A stretch of 47,952 nt of DNA. Origin: Aphanothece sp. CMT-3BRIN-NPC111 (GTDB taxonomy: Bacteria; Cyanobacteriota; Cyanobacteriia; Cyanobacteriales; JAHHGU01). A program made the translations under genes and the position numbers. This document shows positions 33,865 to 43,071 of this stretch, piece after piece (position 1 is the first letter of the stretch; every line of letters starts with the position of its first letter). The notes below the pieces were generated by a model. It was not told where the DNA came from. It did no database searches and saw only the letters and a program-made list of their open reading frames with translations. Location: assembly GCA_019359765.1 (NCBI GenBank), contig JAHHGU010000040.1:1-47952 (forward strand), read 5' to 3'.

Positions 33865-34659
33865 TTAAGATTTGCGATTGGCCTCAAAGGTTACTCTCTG
33901 CAATTGACCAGCTGCGCCGAGTTTTTTTGCCTTTTCATCATTAACAGCCACCAGCACAGCACCAGCATTGCCAGCTAGTACCGTTAGTTGTTGCTTTGCT
34001 TCCCAGGTGCGCTGATCTCCCTGTTGTAGAACACCCTCAAACTCGGTTTTGCCATCCGCCACGATGCGAATCCATGATTGAGATTTGAGTGTTACACCCA
34101 CCCGAACTGGATTATCGCTTTTACTAGGCTGGCTGACCTCACTTACATTAATCGGCTGTAACAACTGTTGAGTATTAATTTGAGCTTGATAGCCTTTCTC
34201 GTTCAACTTGTCTCTTTGCTGCCGGGAACTCTGAGCATTACTTACTTCCATCGCTGACTTGTTCACGAAGTAAGACAGACCGTTTACTGCACCAATTACC
34301 AAAAGTACATAGAGCAAGTAAAGATGAATTGGTCGCAGTTGAGTTGCTGGTAAGGACAGCCAGGTAGGTCTGATAAACTGTATAGTTTGCCAAGTGGGAA
34401 AGTCCCTGGCAAGCTCTGCTCCGTTTAAACCCAGTGCATCACCAAATTGCTTGATAAATCCCTTTATGTAAACGGACTCAGGCAATATCTCAATCTTGCC
34501 TTCCTCAATTGCATTCAGCAGACGTGCCTGAATTCGGGTTTTAGCCGCTACCTCCTCTAAGGAAATCGACTGTTCTAAGCGAAACTGGCGCAAGCGAGAG
34601 CCTATTTCTTTCAGCTTCTCGACTTGTTCCTGCTGAACATGGAATAGATTCTCCTTCAT
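33865..34659 (-). CDS. RodZ-like protein: N-terminal HTH, one TM segment, DUF4115 domain
   Basis: A 264-residue membrane protein. Residues 18-83 form the RodZ-type helix-turn-helix (LRQFRLEQSISLEEVAAKTRIQARLLNAIEEG), which binds MreB in other bacteria. A membrane segment is near 112-133 (LYLLYVLLVIGAVNGLSYFV), followed by a low-complexity region and a C-terminal DUF4115 beta domain (about 180-262). It should link the cytoskeleton to cell-wall synthesis. The ATG overlaps the stop of the pseudouridine synthase by 4 bases, so the two are translationally coupled. Confidence 0.82.
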   Translation of the reverse strand: MKENLFHVQQEQVEKLKEIGSRLRQFRLEQSISLEEVAAKTRIQARLLNAIEEGKIEILPESVYIKGFIKQFGDALGLNGAELARDFPTWQTIQFIRPTWLSLPATQLRPIHLYLLYVLLVIGAVNGLSYFVNKSAMEVSNAQSSRQQRDKLNEKGYQAQINTQQLLQPINVSEVSQPSKSDNPVRVGVTLKSQSWIRIVADGKTEFEGVLQQGDQRTWEAKQQLTVLAGNAGAVLVAVNDEKAKKLGAAGQLQRVTFEANRKS

Positions 34660-35447
34660 AAACGGCGCTCCTTGATGTCTGCTGGCACTTCTATTGATGT
34701 TATGTGGACTTGGTTTTGGAGAAAACGAATTTCAAAATCTTTAAGGGGACGGTAGTCACCACTTGCCAATAAAGCCTCTCCTGGTTGTTGTAACCGAATC
34801 GGACCAATTGCTGCGCGATGAAGATGCACCACCGGATAGCCTAGCTGCTCAGCTACCCGTCGAATCTGCCGATTCCTACCCTCTGTGAGCACAACTTCTA
34901 AAAGTGTTCGAGAACTTTGCTGCTTGAGTACTCGAACTTGAGCGGGTAAGGTCTTTCTTCCAGAGAGAACAACACCCCGACGCCAAGCTTGTAGGACTGA
35001 TTCTGGTGGATGACCTTCTACCCAAACCTCATAGGTTTTGGGAACGGAATGGCGAGGATGGGTCAGGATAAATGTGAGTTCGCCATCATTGGTAAGAAGC
35101 AACGCGCCCGTAGTTTGGGCATCTAGGCGTCCCACTGGGTGCAATCCCTGACCTTGCCGCAGTTCAAGGGGCAGTAAATGCAGAACGGTGGTGCGACTTC
35201 TGGGGTCATCACAGGTGGAAACCACCCCAGGGGGTTTGTTGAGTAAAAGATATATCGGCTCAGGGCGATTGACCGGTTGGATGAGTCTGCCATCCACTTC
35301 GATCCGGTCTCGTTCTGGATTGGCTGTTTGCCCCAGAGCCACAATAGTACCATTTAGCCGCACCCGTCCTGCTAAAATCATTTTTTCGGCTTGACGACGT
35401 GAGGCAATACCCCATTGAGAAAGAATTTTTTGCAGCCTTTCGGCCAT
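34656..35447 (-). CDS. Pseudouridine synthase of the RsuA/RluB/RluF family
   Basis: A 263-residue enzyme. An S4 RNA-binding domain (residues 1-60) precedes the catalytic domain: LLLNKPPGVVST, the catalytic Asp motif GRLDAQTTGALLLTNDG (about 122-138) and EGRNRQIRRV. It converts a uridine of rRNA to pseudouridine. Subfamily and target site cannot be told. The gene is translated before the RodZ-like gene with ATGA overlap. The C-terminal extension after about residue 230 is variable. Confidence 0.92.
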   Translation of the reverse strand: MAERLQKILSQWGIASRRQAEKMILAGRVRLNGTIVALGQTANPERDRIEVDGRLIQPVNRPEPIYLLLNKPPGVVSTCDDPRSRTTVLHLLPLELRQGQGLHPVGRLDAQTTGALLLTNDGELTFILTHPRHSVPKTYEVWVEGHPPESVLQAWRRGVVLSGRKTLPAQVRVLKQQSSRTLLEVVLTEGRNRQIRRVAEQLGYPVVHLHRAAIGPIRLQQPGEALLASGDYRPLKDFEIRFLQNQVHITSIEVPADIKERRL

Positions 35448-35550
35448 AGTTTAGACGCTTATACGAACTTGATCAGGAATTAAGGTCAACCCCATCGAGA
35501 TATCGATCGGGCTAGACTATGTAAAAATATTACAGGAAGACGGAAAGGCA

Positions 35551-36264
35551 TTGGCTTCTAAGCAGAGTCGGATTATCAGCACAGTGTTGTCACCTGCTTG
35601 TCGTGTGTGGCTGCGATCGCAAGTTTCACAGGTTGAAGACCTACAGGTGAAAATCCAGGGAGGCGATCGCCAAATTTTGCGCGGTTACATTCCCCACGTC
35701 TCCATTTCCGCACACCACGCCGTCTACCAGGGACTCCTCCTCAGCCAAATTCAGCTGATTGGGGAAAACATCCGTATTAACCTGGGTCAGGTACTTAAAG
35801 GAAAGCCACTGCGCCTCTTAGAACCAGTATCCGTTGCTGGTCAGCTGCTGTTAGAGGAAGCAGACCTTAAAGCATCTCTGCAATCATCTCTATTATCTAC
35901 TGGTTTAAATGATTTGTTGCGTCTGCTGCTCGAAGCTAGTGGTGTAAAGAACTCAGATGAAGTTTTGAAATACTGCAAAATTAACTGGCAACAGGTTACT
36001 TTTGATGCCGACTGGCTAACTTTAGCTGGGATAATAATAGATACCACAGGCAACACGACACCAGTGGGGATTCGCGCTAATTTGACTCTGCCAAGCAGTC
36101 ATGAACTACGGTTCGACCCCCTGGAAATCGAGATATCGCCTGAGTTATTGCCAGGAAAGTTAGATAGTTTCCAGGTAGATTTAGGCTCAGAGGTCGATAT
36201 TGAGGAATTAACACTCGTTCCGGGGCAGCTAGTTTGTCGTGGGCGTCTCACCGTGATTCCTTAA
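35551..36264 (+). CDS. DUF2993 (LmeA-like) phospholipid-binding protein
   Basis: A 237-residue protein of the DUF2993 family, related to mycobacterial LmeA and widespread in cyanobacteria. The family fold is a beta-rich lipid-binding cup. Visible features are the VRGYIPHVSISAHHAVYQGLL-type strand region, an IRINLGQVLKGKPLRLLEPV stretch, and several beta strands to the C-terminus. The start is a TTG at 35551 with GGAAAGG just before it; no ATG or better site is near. No clear signal peptide is visible, so the location is uncertain. The CRISPR leader begins after it. Confidence 0.8.
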   Translation: MASKQSRIISTVLSPACRVWLRSQVSQVEDLQVKIQGGDRQILRGYIPHVSISAHHAVYQGLLLSQIQLIGENIRINLGQVLKGKPLRLLEPVSVAGQLLLEEADLKASLQSSLLSTGLNDLLRLLLEASGVKNSDEVLKYCKINWQQVTFDADWLTLAGIIIDTTGNTTPVGIRANLTLPSSHELRFDPLEIEISPELLPGKLDSFQVDLGSEVDIEELTLVPGQLVCRGRLTVIP

Positions 36265-36537
36265 ATCTCTCGTCTTAATTATGAGATTGGCGCGGAAGGG
36301 TAGGTGTTGGAAGAGGAAAGTTAAATTTTTAGCCTGAAATCCTTATCCCAGAAGCGATCGCCCCCATCCTCACAAAAATTGCTCCGCGCAAAGGCTGAAA
36401 TCCTTACCAGGGGTTGGTTTAATGGCTAAACTAAAAAGGGCCTCTTTACAAATCCAGCCCCAGAATGATATACATAAGAGCAATTCGCACAGCAGAACCT
36501 TGAAAACTTTATACAGCAAGCTTCCCAGCTTTCCACT
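36265..36537 (+). promoter_or_regulatory. Probable CRISPR leader
   Basis: This segment precedes the first complete repeat on the strand from which crRNA with an ATTGAAAC handle would be made. It includes a near-direct repeat CTGAAATCCTTA (about 36328 and 36397) and a TGAAAACTTTATAC-like A+T-rich stretch about 40 bases before the array. I assign the leader by orientation, not by match to a known sequence. Confidence 0.55.
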
Positions 36538-38880
36538 GTGGAAACTAACCTTAATCCCTATTAGGGATTGAAACTTATCTAGGTCGGTAACACTGCTTTT
36601 AAGGGATTGTGGAAACTAACCTTAATCCCTATTAGGGATTGAAACGAGAAGGCACAGAGGGACGCTCAAAAGGAACTGAAGTGGAAACTAACCTTAATCC
36701 CTATTAGGGATTGAAACGGGATATCACGATGGCAACATAATCAGCGTAGATTCCGTGGAAACTAACCTTAATCCCTATTAGGGATTGAAACTTTGTCCAC
36801 CCCTCAGCTCTACAAGGGGGTGTGACGTGGAAACTAACCTTAATCCCTATTAGGGATTGAAACAACCATTACGACTAACACAATATCTGTTATGGTTTGT
36901 GGAAACTAACCTTAATCCCTATTAGGGATTGAAACTCCACATTTCAGTCACAGGAGAATGATACTTATCACCAGAGTGGAAACTAACCTTAATCCCTATT
37001 AGGGATTGAAACTATTTTCGTACTTCCCGCGTCTCTTGATTTTGTAGTGGAAACTAACCTTAATCCCTATTAGGGATTGAAACAATAGCCGAACGAAGTG
37101 AGGGGAGCGAAGCGACTGTGGAAACTAACCTTAATCCCTATTAGGGATTGAAACGGTCGAGCAAGCAGCCGCCAAAGTTTTAAGGATAGAGAGTGGAAAC
37201 TAACCTTAATCCCTATTAGGGATTGAAACTGTAACATTTACGATGCAGGTGATGGCTCAGCACCAGGTCAAGTGGAAACTAACCTTAATCCCTATTAGGG
37301 ATTGAAACACAGACTATTATCAATTCACTCATTTCACTCAAACAGGTGGAAACTAACCTTAATCCCTATTAGGGATTGAAACAACAATCTCAACTTCTAT
37401 GGCATTTTCAGCTACCTGTGGAAACTAACCTTAATCCCTATTAGGGATTGAAACCAAAATTGAGAAGTCTGGGTGGGTGAAACCTTTGTGGAAACTAACC
37501 TTAATCCCTATTAGGGATTGAAACCGATTTGATAACAGCAACTTGCACTTCTTGCTCCCGTGGAAACTAACCTTAATCCCTATTAGGGATTGAAACGTCT
37601 GGCTTCCCTACCCAAAAGCGCCTAGACAAGTGGAAACTAACCTTAATCCCTATTAGGGATTGAAACGACAGCAACTAGGCTAGATGGACAACCCGATAAT
37701 TGGTGGAAACTAACCTTAATCCCTATTAGGGATTGAAACCTGTAAATGCGATAAAAAGCGGATGGAACTTTTTCGTGGAAACTAACCTTAATCCCTATTA
37801 GGGATTGAAACATGATGCCACCATCAACCAAAGCTTGCGCCATTTGTGGAAACTAACCTTAATCCCTATTAGGGATTGAAACAGCGCTCGGATTTGCGTG
37901 GGATCTTTGAAATTTGTGTGGAAACTAACCTTAATCCCTATTAGGGATTGAAACAAGCACGGCTTCCAGATAGGGAAACGAGAGCCTGCGTGGAAACTAA
38001 CCTTAATCCCTATTAGGGATTGAAACAGCTGGAAGCGCCGGGCTACAGAAAATTAGTACTCGTGGAAACTAACCTTAATCCCTATTAGGGATTGAAACAC
38101 TGACCCGCCGGTGGCTATTTTTACTTCAGCTCGTGGAAACTAACCTTAATCCCTATTAGGGATTGAAACCTGGAGAGCCTGGGCGACCGGGGGCTGATGG
38201 ACGGTGGAAACTAACCTTAATCCCTATTAGGGATTGAAACCCACCCGGTGGGGGCGTGGGCACTGTAGGGTCAGGTGGAAACTAACCTTAATCCCTATTA
38301 GGGATTGAAACCTTGGAGGACAACCGCCAAAAGAAAGCCTTCGTAGCACGAGTGGAAACTAACCTTAATCCCTATTAGGGATTGAAACCTAGAATTAGTG
38401 CTTCAGGTGTAGGGTAGACCCTTGTGGAAACTAACCTTAATCCCTATTAGGGATTGAAACGTGTACGCTAGACCTTCTGACCAGCCCTGGATCGAAAGTG
38501 GAAACTAACCTTAATCCCTATTAGGGATTGAAACGTGCCGTTACTCAGTATAGCCCTGGTGCTACTAGTGGAAACTAACCTTAATCCCTATTAGGGATTG
38601 AAACTACAGATATGCTCAATGACAAGGGTGGTGATAAGGAGTGGAAACTAACCTTAATCCCTATTAGGGATTGAAACTACCCTTTGCGGCGACAGTAAGC
38701 ATTAAATGCAGGTGGAAACTAACCTTAATCCCTATTAGGGATTGAAACAAATGGCCGACGATTCTTTCTTATTTAATTTGGGGTGGAAACTAACCTTAAT
38801 CCCTATTAGGGATTGAAACCTAAGCTCGAAGACTCGCCAAGAAATTCAAGAAGGAGTGGAAACTAACCTTAATCCCTATT
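36538..38880 (+). CRISPR. CRISPR array: 32 full repeats plus one truncated, 32 spacers
   Basis: The repeat is 37 bases, starting GTGGAAACTAACC, with an inner palindrome AATCCCTA-T-TAGGGATT and ending ATTGAAAC. All 32 complete copies appear identical. The first is 36538-36574 and the last complete one 38783-38819. Spacers are 33-42 bases (mostly 34-36). The repeat at 38856-38880 stops after 25 bases, as expected at the old, leader-distal end. The 8-base handle ATTGAAAC fits Type I-D/III-type cyanobacterial repeats. Transcription should run from left to right. No cas gene lies within 9 kb on the right or anywhere to the left in the window, so the array depends on Cas proteins elsewhere. Confidence 0.97.
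38856..38880 (+). repeat. Truncated terminal CRISPR repeat
   Basis: The first 25 bases of the repeat are intact, then the sequence breaks at CTATT|CTGAC. Loss of the last 12 bases (including the ATTGAAAC handle) makes this the trailer end, supporting a leader on the left. Confidence 0.9.
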
Positions 38881-38969
38881 CTGACAAAGCCGAATAACTT
38901 AGCGAACTCGCCTACGATAGCTACTATCAAACCGATTAAGACACCGCGGCTAAGAAATTCTTGATTTCC

Positions 38970-39431
38970 TTAATCTTTACTTTTCTTAAAAATATTTCTG
39001 TTTACCAAAAACCGTGCAAGTAAGGGTAAAGCAATAAGTACAGCAATGTACAAAGACCTCAGTAGGTTAATCGCTAGCTGATCGCCTACCACCCTCACGA
39101 TCTTGCCTGTCAAAAAACCAGTGCTGAACCATAAAAGCAGAATAGTAAGGGGGAACAGCCATGCTAGATAGATAGCTGTACGACGACCATTTGAGTAGCC
39201 TCCCAACCGCAGCCCTAACCAGCAGCCAAGAACTACTCCACCCCAGTATCCAGCCACCCCACCATATAGGGGAGGTAGAATTCCCTCTAATTCAGCATTT
39301 GGCATGAATTTACTTACATAAATAATTCCCAGATAGGTATTGAAAGTGGCTAGTGCTATAGCAACCACTGCGCCCCCCAGAGTGGCTGCAAGGTATCCAC
39401 CCTGACGATTCCTAGACCGATGTATCGACAT
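38970..39431 (-). CDS. Four-helix membrane protein of unknown function
   Basis: A 153-residue protein with a basic N-terminus and four hydrophobic stretches (about 14-34, 55-75, 86-104 and 122-140); two GG-rich segments (LGGAVVAIALA and LYGGVAGYWGGVVLGCWLGLRLGG) suggest tight helix packing. I do not recognise a family. The ATG at 39431 begins MSIHRSRNRQGGY. It lies between the CRISPR trailer and a degenerate repeat-like sequence, with no link to Cas proteins. Confidence 0.7.
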   Translation of the reverse strand: MSIHRSRNRQGGYLAATLGGAVVAIALATFNTYLGIIYVSKFMPNAELEGILPPLYGGVAGYWGGVVLGCWLGLRLGGYSNGRRTAIYLAWLFPLTILLLWFSTGFLTGKIVRVVGDQLAINLLRSLYIAVLIALPLLARFLVNRNIFKKSKD

Positions 39432-39541
39432 TGTTCAAACCAAGACATTTGACTATAAAAATACTTGGCTTCAATTATTTGGTCGGTACTCCACATTCCA
39501 CCTTCGCAACTGGCACATAGCATAACTATCGCTTGCCATGA

Positions 39542-39575
39542 CTGGAAATATTTAGAGTCCTTCTAGGAATGAAAC
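39542..39575 (+). repeat. Possible degenerate CRISPR repeat
   Basis: CTGGAAAT then GAGTCC then TCTAGGAATGAAAC has the order TGGAAA, TCC, TAGG, TGAAAC of the array repeat, with spacings 9 and 3 instead of 10 and 4. It lies 660 bases after the array end with one gene between, in the same orientation. Confidence 0.35.
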
Positions 39576-39723
39576 AAGCTAAACCCGCGTTACTCAATCA
39601 GATAGCACGAAGCAGCGGAATAAATGCCATCTATGCCCCAGCGTTGAAATCAATAGTTATTTCTATTATCAATTACACTATTTAATGTCATTTTAGGCTA
39701 GGGATAACCTGAAGTCGCTAAGA

Positions 39724-40593
39724 CTAATTTAATAGGGGCAATAGTAAAGTTACAAAATAGTAAACCAAAGGTGCGGTGAAAACATAGCTGTCAGCACGGT
39801 CTAAAATACCACCGTGACCGGGTATCAATTGCCCTGAGTCTTTTACACCAGCGTCTCGCTTCATCATGGACTCTGTTAAGTCTCCCAAAAGGCTAGCAAT
39901 ACCAATAAGTAGTCCCAAAGTAACGCCACTTAGTTGCCAGATGGGCCAATGAAGATACCAAGCTCCAGCTGTGGCGACAGCTATACTGCCGACAACGCCA
40001 AAAACTGCTCCTTCAACTGTTTTCTTAGGGCTGATATCTGAAAGCCGCGTGCGCCCAAAGAACTTGCCCACAATGTAAGCTCCAATGTCCGCAGCCCAAA
40101 TACAGATAAAAGCTAAGAATGTCGCTATCAATCCTAGAGGTAAAGCGCTGATATCGCTCCAAGAATCGGGCCAGTAGCCATTTAAAGGCAGGTTGCTGGC
40201 TACTGCGGGCGATAGACCTACACGCAACCTGATCCAGTAGCTAGGCAAATATCCTCCGTAGAATAATCCCAAAATTGATGTCGAGATGTCCGCAATGGTG
40301 GCTAATTTAGGCTGAAATAGCAGATAAAAACAAATAAAGGTTCCTGCTACAGGGAAGATGGCGTCTACAAGTTCCGGTGCAATGGTGGCGGTAATTAGCA
40401 ACACCTGGCTGACAACTAAGGTTGTTTTGCCCGCAGGAGCAATACCTTTAGCCCGAACGAGTTGAAAATACTCGAGTTGACCTAAGTAGACAATGATGCA
40501 AAAGCTCAGGGTGAAGTACCACCCCCCAAAGAGAAGCATCCCCAAAGCTAGGGCGATTCCAACTATTGCACTGAGAAGACGAGGCAAAGGCAT
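39724..40593 (-). CDS. cdsA: Phosphatidate cytidylyltransferase (CDP-diacylglycerol synthase)
   Basis: Makes CDP-diacylglycerol from phosphatidic acid and CTP, the entry point to phosphatidylglycerol. The 289-residue membrane protein has about eight hydrophobic segments and the CdsA signature near the C-terminus: SPKKTVEGAVFG, then GDLTESMMKRDAGVKDSG and PGHGGILDRADS, which bind CTP and metal. The ATG at 40593 is right at the first hydrophobic segment. A GAGTTTT heptad repeat precedes it. It is downstream of cbiT on the same strand. Confidence 0.95.
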   Translation of the reverse strand: MPLPRLLSAIVGIALALGMLLFGGWYFTLSFCIIVYLGQLEYFQLVRAKGIAPAGKTTLVVSQVLLITATIAPELVDAIFPVAGTFICFYLLFQPKLATIADISTSILGLFYGGYLPSYWIRLRVGLSPAVASNLPLNGYWPDSWSDISALPLGLIATFLAFICIWAADIGAYIVGKFFGRTRLSDISPKKTVEGAVFGVVGSIAVATAGAWYLHWPIWQLSGVTLGLLIGIASLLGDLTESMMKRDAGVKDSGQLIPGHGGILDRADSYVFTAPLVYYFVTLLLPLLN

Positions 40594-40599
40594 GGCAAA

Positions 40600-40637
40600 G
40601 TTTTGAGTTTTGAGTTTTGAGTTTTGAGTTACGAGTT
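40600..40637. repeat. GAGTTTT tandem repeat
   Basis: About five GAGTTTT units between cdsA and cbiT, in the possible cdsA leader. Related units occur at 24902-24986. Confidence 0.8.
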
Positions 40638-40682
40638 AATTAAGGACTCATAGCGACTAACTCTTAACCTTGTTTATTCGTT

Positions 40683-41285
40683 TTAATCTAGCTTTTCACC
40701 ACTAAGAATAAAAATGGGATTGACTGCGACAAAAGTTCGATGAGTACCTCGCGTTTCCAAGCGGTTGACAGCAGATTGAACAACCTCAATATTCCGGGCT
40801 TGCAACTCGGCAAAGCATTCTGAAATAGCATAGAGAATTTCTAGATTAGCAGCTGTGGCGACGACCCGGCCTTCGGGTTGCAAGTATTGCCAAACTTCTT
40901 TGAGAATTGCCTTCATAGAACGTCCTCCCTCAATACACACCCGGTGGGGTGGAGTTGGGAGATCTTTAAGGCATTCTGGCGCACTGCCTTCAATGACTTC
41001 AACATTACCAACGCCGAAGCGATCGCAGTTGCGACGAATCAGGCTTGCCACCTCACCATCCCTTTCCACAGCCACTATCCGCCCTTGGGGGCATAGTAAT
41101 CCAGTTTCCACTGGAATAGTACCCGTCCCAGCACCGATATCCCATAAAACCGAGTTTGGTTCTAGTCGCAGGGAGGATATCAGCAGCAGCCGAACTTCTC
41201 GCTTGCTCAAGGGTATCCCCGGCAAACGCTCAAATAAATCATCTGGAATACCAGGGGTCACATAAGGCCAGAGTTGACTAGGCAT
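40683..41285 (-). CDS. cbiT: Precorrin-6B C15-methyltransferase/decarboxylase, CbiT type
   Basis: An S-adenosylmethionine methyltransferase of cobalamin (corrin ring) synthesis. The 200-residue protein, starting at the ATG at 41285 (MPSQLWPYVTPGIPDDLF), has the CbiT N-terminus FERLPGIPLSKREVRLLL, SAM motif DIGAGTGTIPVE and VAVERD, and IEGGRSMKAILK. The longer frame to 41396 would overlap the decarboxylase gene and starts at a TTG, so I reject it. No CbiE domain is fused or adjacent. The gene follows the decarboxylase closely and may be co-transcribed. Confidence 0.9.
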   Translation of the reverse strand: MPSQLWPYVTPGIPDDLFERLPGIPLSKREVRLLLISSLRLEPNSVLWDIGAGTGTIPVETGLLCPQGRIVAVERDGEVASLIRRNCDRFGVGNVEVIEGSAPECLKDLPTPPHRVCIEGGRSMKAILKEVWQYLQPEGRVVATAANLEILYAISECFAELQARNIEVVQSAVNRLETRGTHRTFVAVNPIFILSGEKLD

Positions 41286-41382
41286 AATATTATTATCTTT
41301 TTGATTTGAATACACATTTACTGGCAGGGACAGAGAAAGTAAGTAACTCTGCGCCTGATTTAGGGAAATGGTATAAGGCGTT

Positions 41383-42885
41383 CTACTGTTGCACAACCTT
41401 TAAGGTTTTGAGGCTGGGGTCGCTACAACCTGTGATATTTCCGCCCAAGCTGAGAATTTGTTGGAGATATTGGATGGCCGCTGGGGTGATGACTTCACCC
41501 GGCATTAAGACTGGGATTCCCGGTGGGTAGGGACAAACTAACTCGGCGCTGATGCGTTGGCAAACCCCGCCGTAGGCATCGCTTGTCTGTTCCACTGGCA
41601 GTACTTCTGTTGACGAAAAAAAGGCTTCACGGGGGGAAATATTGGGTATATTAGTAAATATAAGGTTATTTATTAACTCAGTACCTTTTTTTGCTCCTAA
41701 AGGCTTTCTTACTCGTGCATACTCTTTTGATAACGTAGTGAATGCTTGCACTAGCTTGTCAATATCAGCCTGGGTATTGCCTAAACTGATAATAAAGGTG
41801 AGATGTTGCAGTGATGGTAACTCAGCTGTAACGCCTAGCTGTTGATGGAGAATTTCATCGGCCTCAAATCCAGTCAAACCTAAGCCAGAAACGGTGACAG
41901 TGAGGCGCGTTAGATCCAGAGCAACAAAACCTGGTGTGTTGACGAGTTCTAAGACTGATAATCCGGGAATTTGACTAATTTCTGTTCTGGCTTGATTAGC
42001 TAGTTGCAATGTTTGAGTCATTAGCAGTTCCCCGTGTAGCGCCATTTGCTGACGTGCCGCATCCAGTGAGGCTAAAAGTAAATAGCTGGGACTTGTGGAC
42101 TGGAGCAACTGTAAAGCTTTGCTCACCCGATCGAGGTCGATCTTAGTGCCTTGTACGTGCAACATAGCAGCTTGAGTGAAAGCGCCTAGTACCTTATGGA
42201 TAGATTGCACGGTTAAGTCTGCCCCAGCTGACAGTGCAGAGGGGGGTAAGTCGGGATGAAAAGTAAAGTGGGGGCCGTGGGCTTCATCTACCAGCAGGGG
42301 GATATTGTATTGATGGGCAATTTGGGCGATCGCACCCACATCTCCACACACCCCGTAATAAGTCGGGTAAAGCATCATCACCGCCTTGGCGTCGGGATGC
42401 TGCTTGAGGGCGTCTGCTACCGCTGCTGGAGTGATACTGTGGGCAATGTCCAGAACTGCGTCGTATTCTGGGTTCAGGAAAATGGGAATAGCACCAGAGA
42501 GGATCAGAGCTGCGATCGCCGATTGATGCACATTCCGAGGCAGAACAATTTTGTCACCAGTGCCACAGGTAGCCAAAATTGCCGCCATTACCCCACAAGT
42601 CGAACCATTGACCAGAAACCAGGTATGTTCCGCCCCAAAAGCATCTGCCGCCAATTGTTGAGCTGACTGAATCACGCCTTCTGGGGCAAATAAATTATCT
42701 AACTCTGGCAACTCCGGCAGATCCGCTTGAAATACAGCCGAACCCAGTAACTCTGCCAATGGCGGGGAAATTCCGACTCCCCGCTTATGCCCCGGTGCAT
42801 AAAACGCAGCATGGGGCTTATTAGCACACGTCTGGAGAGCGTCCAGTAATGGCGTTGCTGCTTGAGAGTTCTTAGTAAATGGCAT
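41383..42885 (-). CDS. Orn/Lys/Arg decarboxylase (PLP, fold type I)
   Basis: A 500-residue PLP enzyme that decarboxylates arginine, lysine or ornithine, supplying polyamines. Landmarks are HKRGVGISP, the TWFLVNGSTCGVMAAI cofactor region, LLVDEAHGPHFTFHP, the PLP-binding SIHKVLGAFTQAA (Lys in SxHK), and the C-terminal CPYPPGIPVLMPGE. Cyanobacterial members are often called arginine or lysine decarboxylase. The substrate cannot be fixed from sequence. The ATG at 42885 is the normal start. The upstream region has no operon partner. Confidence 0.92.
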   Translation of the reverse strand: MPFTKNSQAATPLLDALQTCANKPHAAFYAPGHKRGVGISPPLAELLGSAVFQADLPELPELDNLFAPEGVIQSAQQLAADAFGAEHTWFLVNGSTCGVMAAILATCGTGDKIVLPRNVHQSAIAALILSGAIPIFLNPEYDAVLDIAHSITPAAVADALKQHPDAKAVMMLYPTYYGVCGDVGAIAQIAHQYNIPLLVDEAHGPHFTFHPDLPPSALSAGADLTVQSIHKVLGAFTQAAMLHVQGTKIDLDRVSKALQLLQSTSPSYLLLASLDAARQQMALHGELLMTQTLQLANQARTEISQIPGLSVLELVNTPGFVALDLTRLTVTVSGLGLTGFEADEILHQQLGVTAELPSLQHLTFIISLGNTQADIDKLVQAFTTLSKEYARVRKPLGAKKGTELINNLIFTNIPNISPREAFFSSTEVLPVEQTSDAYGGVCQRISAELVCPYPPGIPVLMPGEVITPAAIQYLQQILSLGGNITGCSDPSLKTLKVVQQ

Positions 42886-43071
42886 AAGGCAGATCCTAGC
42901 TATTAGCCTGAGATACTAAATACCTGCTACAGTATTTGATTCGGATGCCATTTTATCCAGCCGTGATACATTTATGTGTCAAGCGCTCTGGAGATGTCGC
43001 TAATTAGGCAGATGCAATTACAGCTTGTTGCCATCTAATTTGATAGCGTTGCATTATGGAATCGGATCGCC

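Noticed and set aside
37643..37843. Minus-strand frame of 66 residues inside the CRISPR array
   Set aside because: It is made of translated repeats and spacers; the recurring FQSLIGIKVSFH is simply the repeat read in translation.
41286..41396. N-terminal extension of cbiT
   Set aside because: It starts at a TTG, overlaps the upstream gene's end and lacks family sequence; the ATG at 41285 gives the normal CbiT start.
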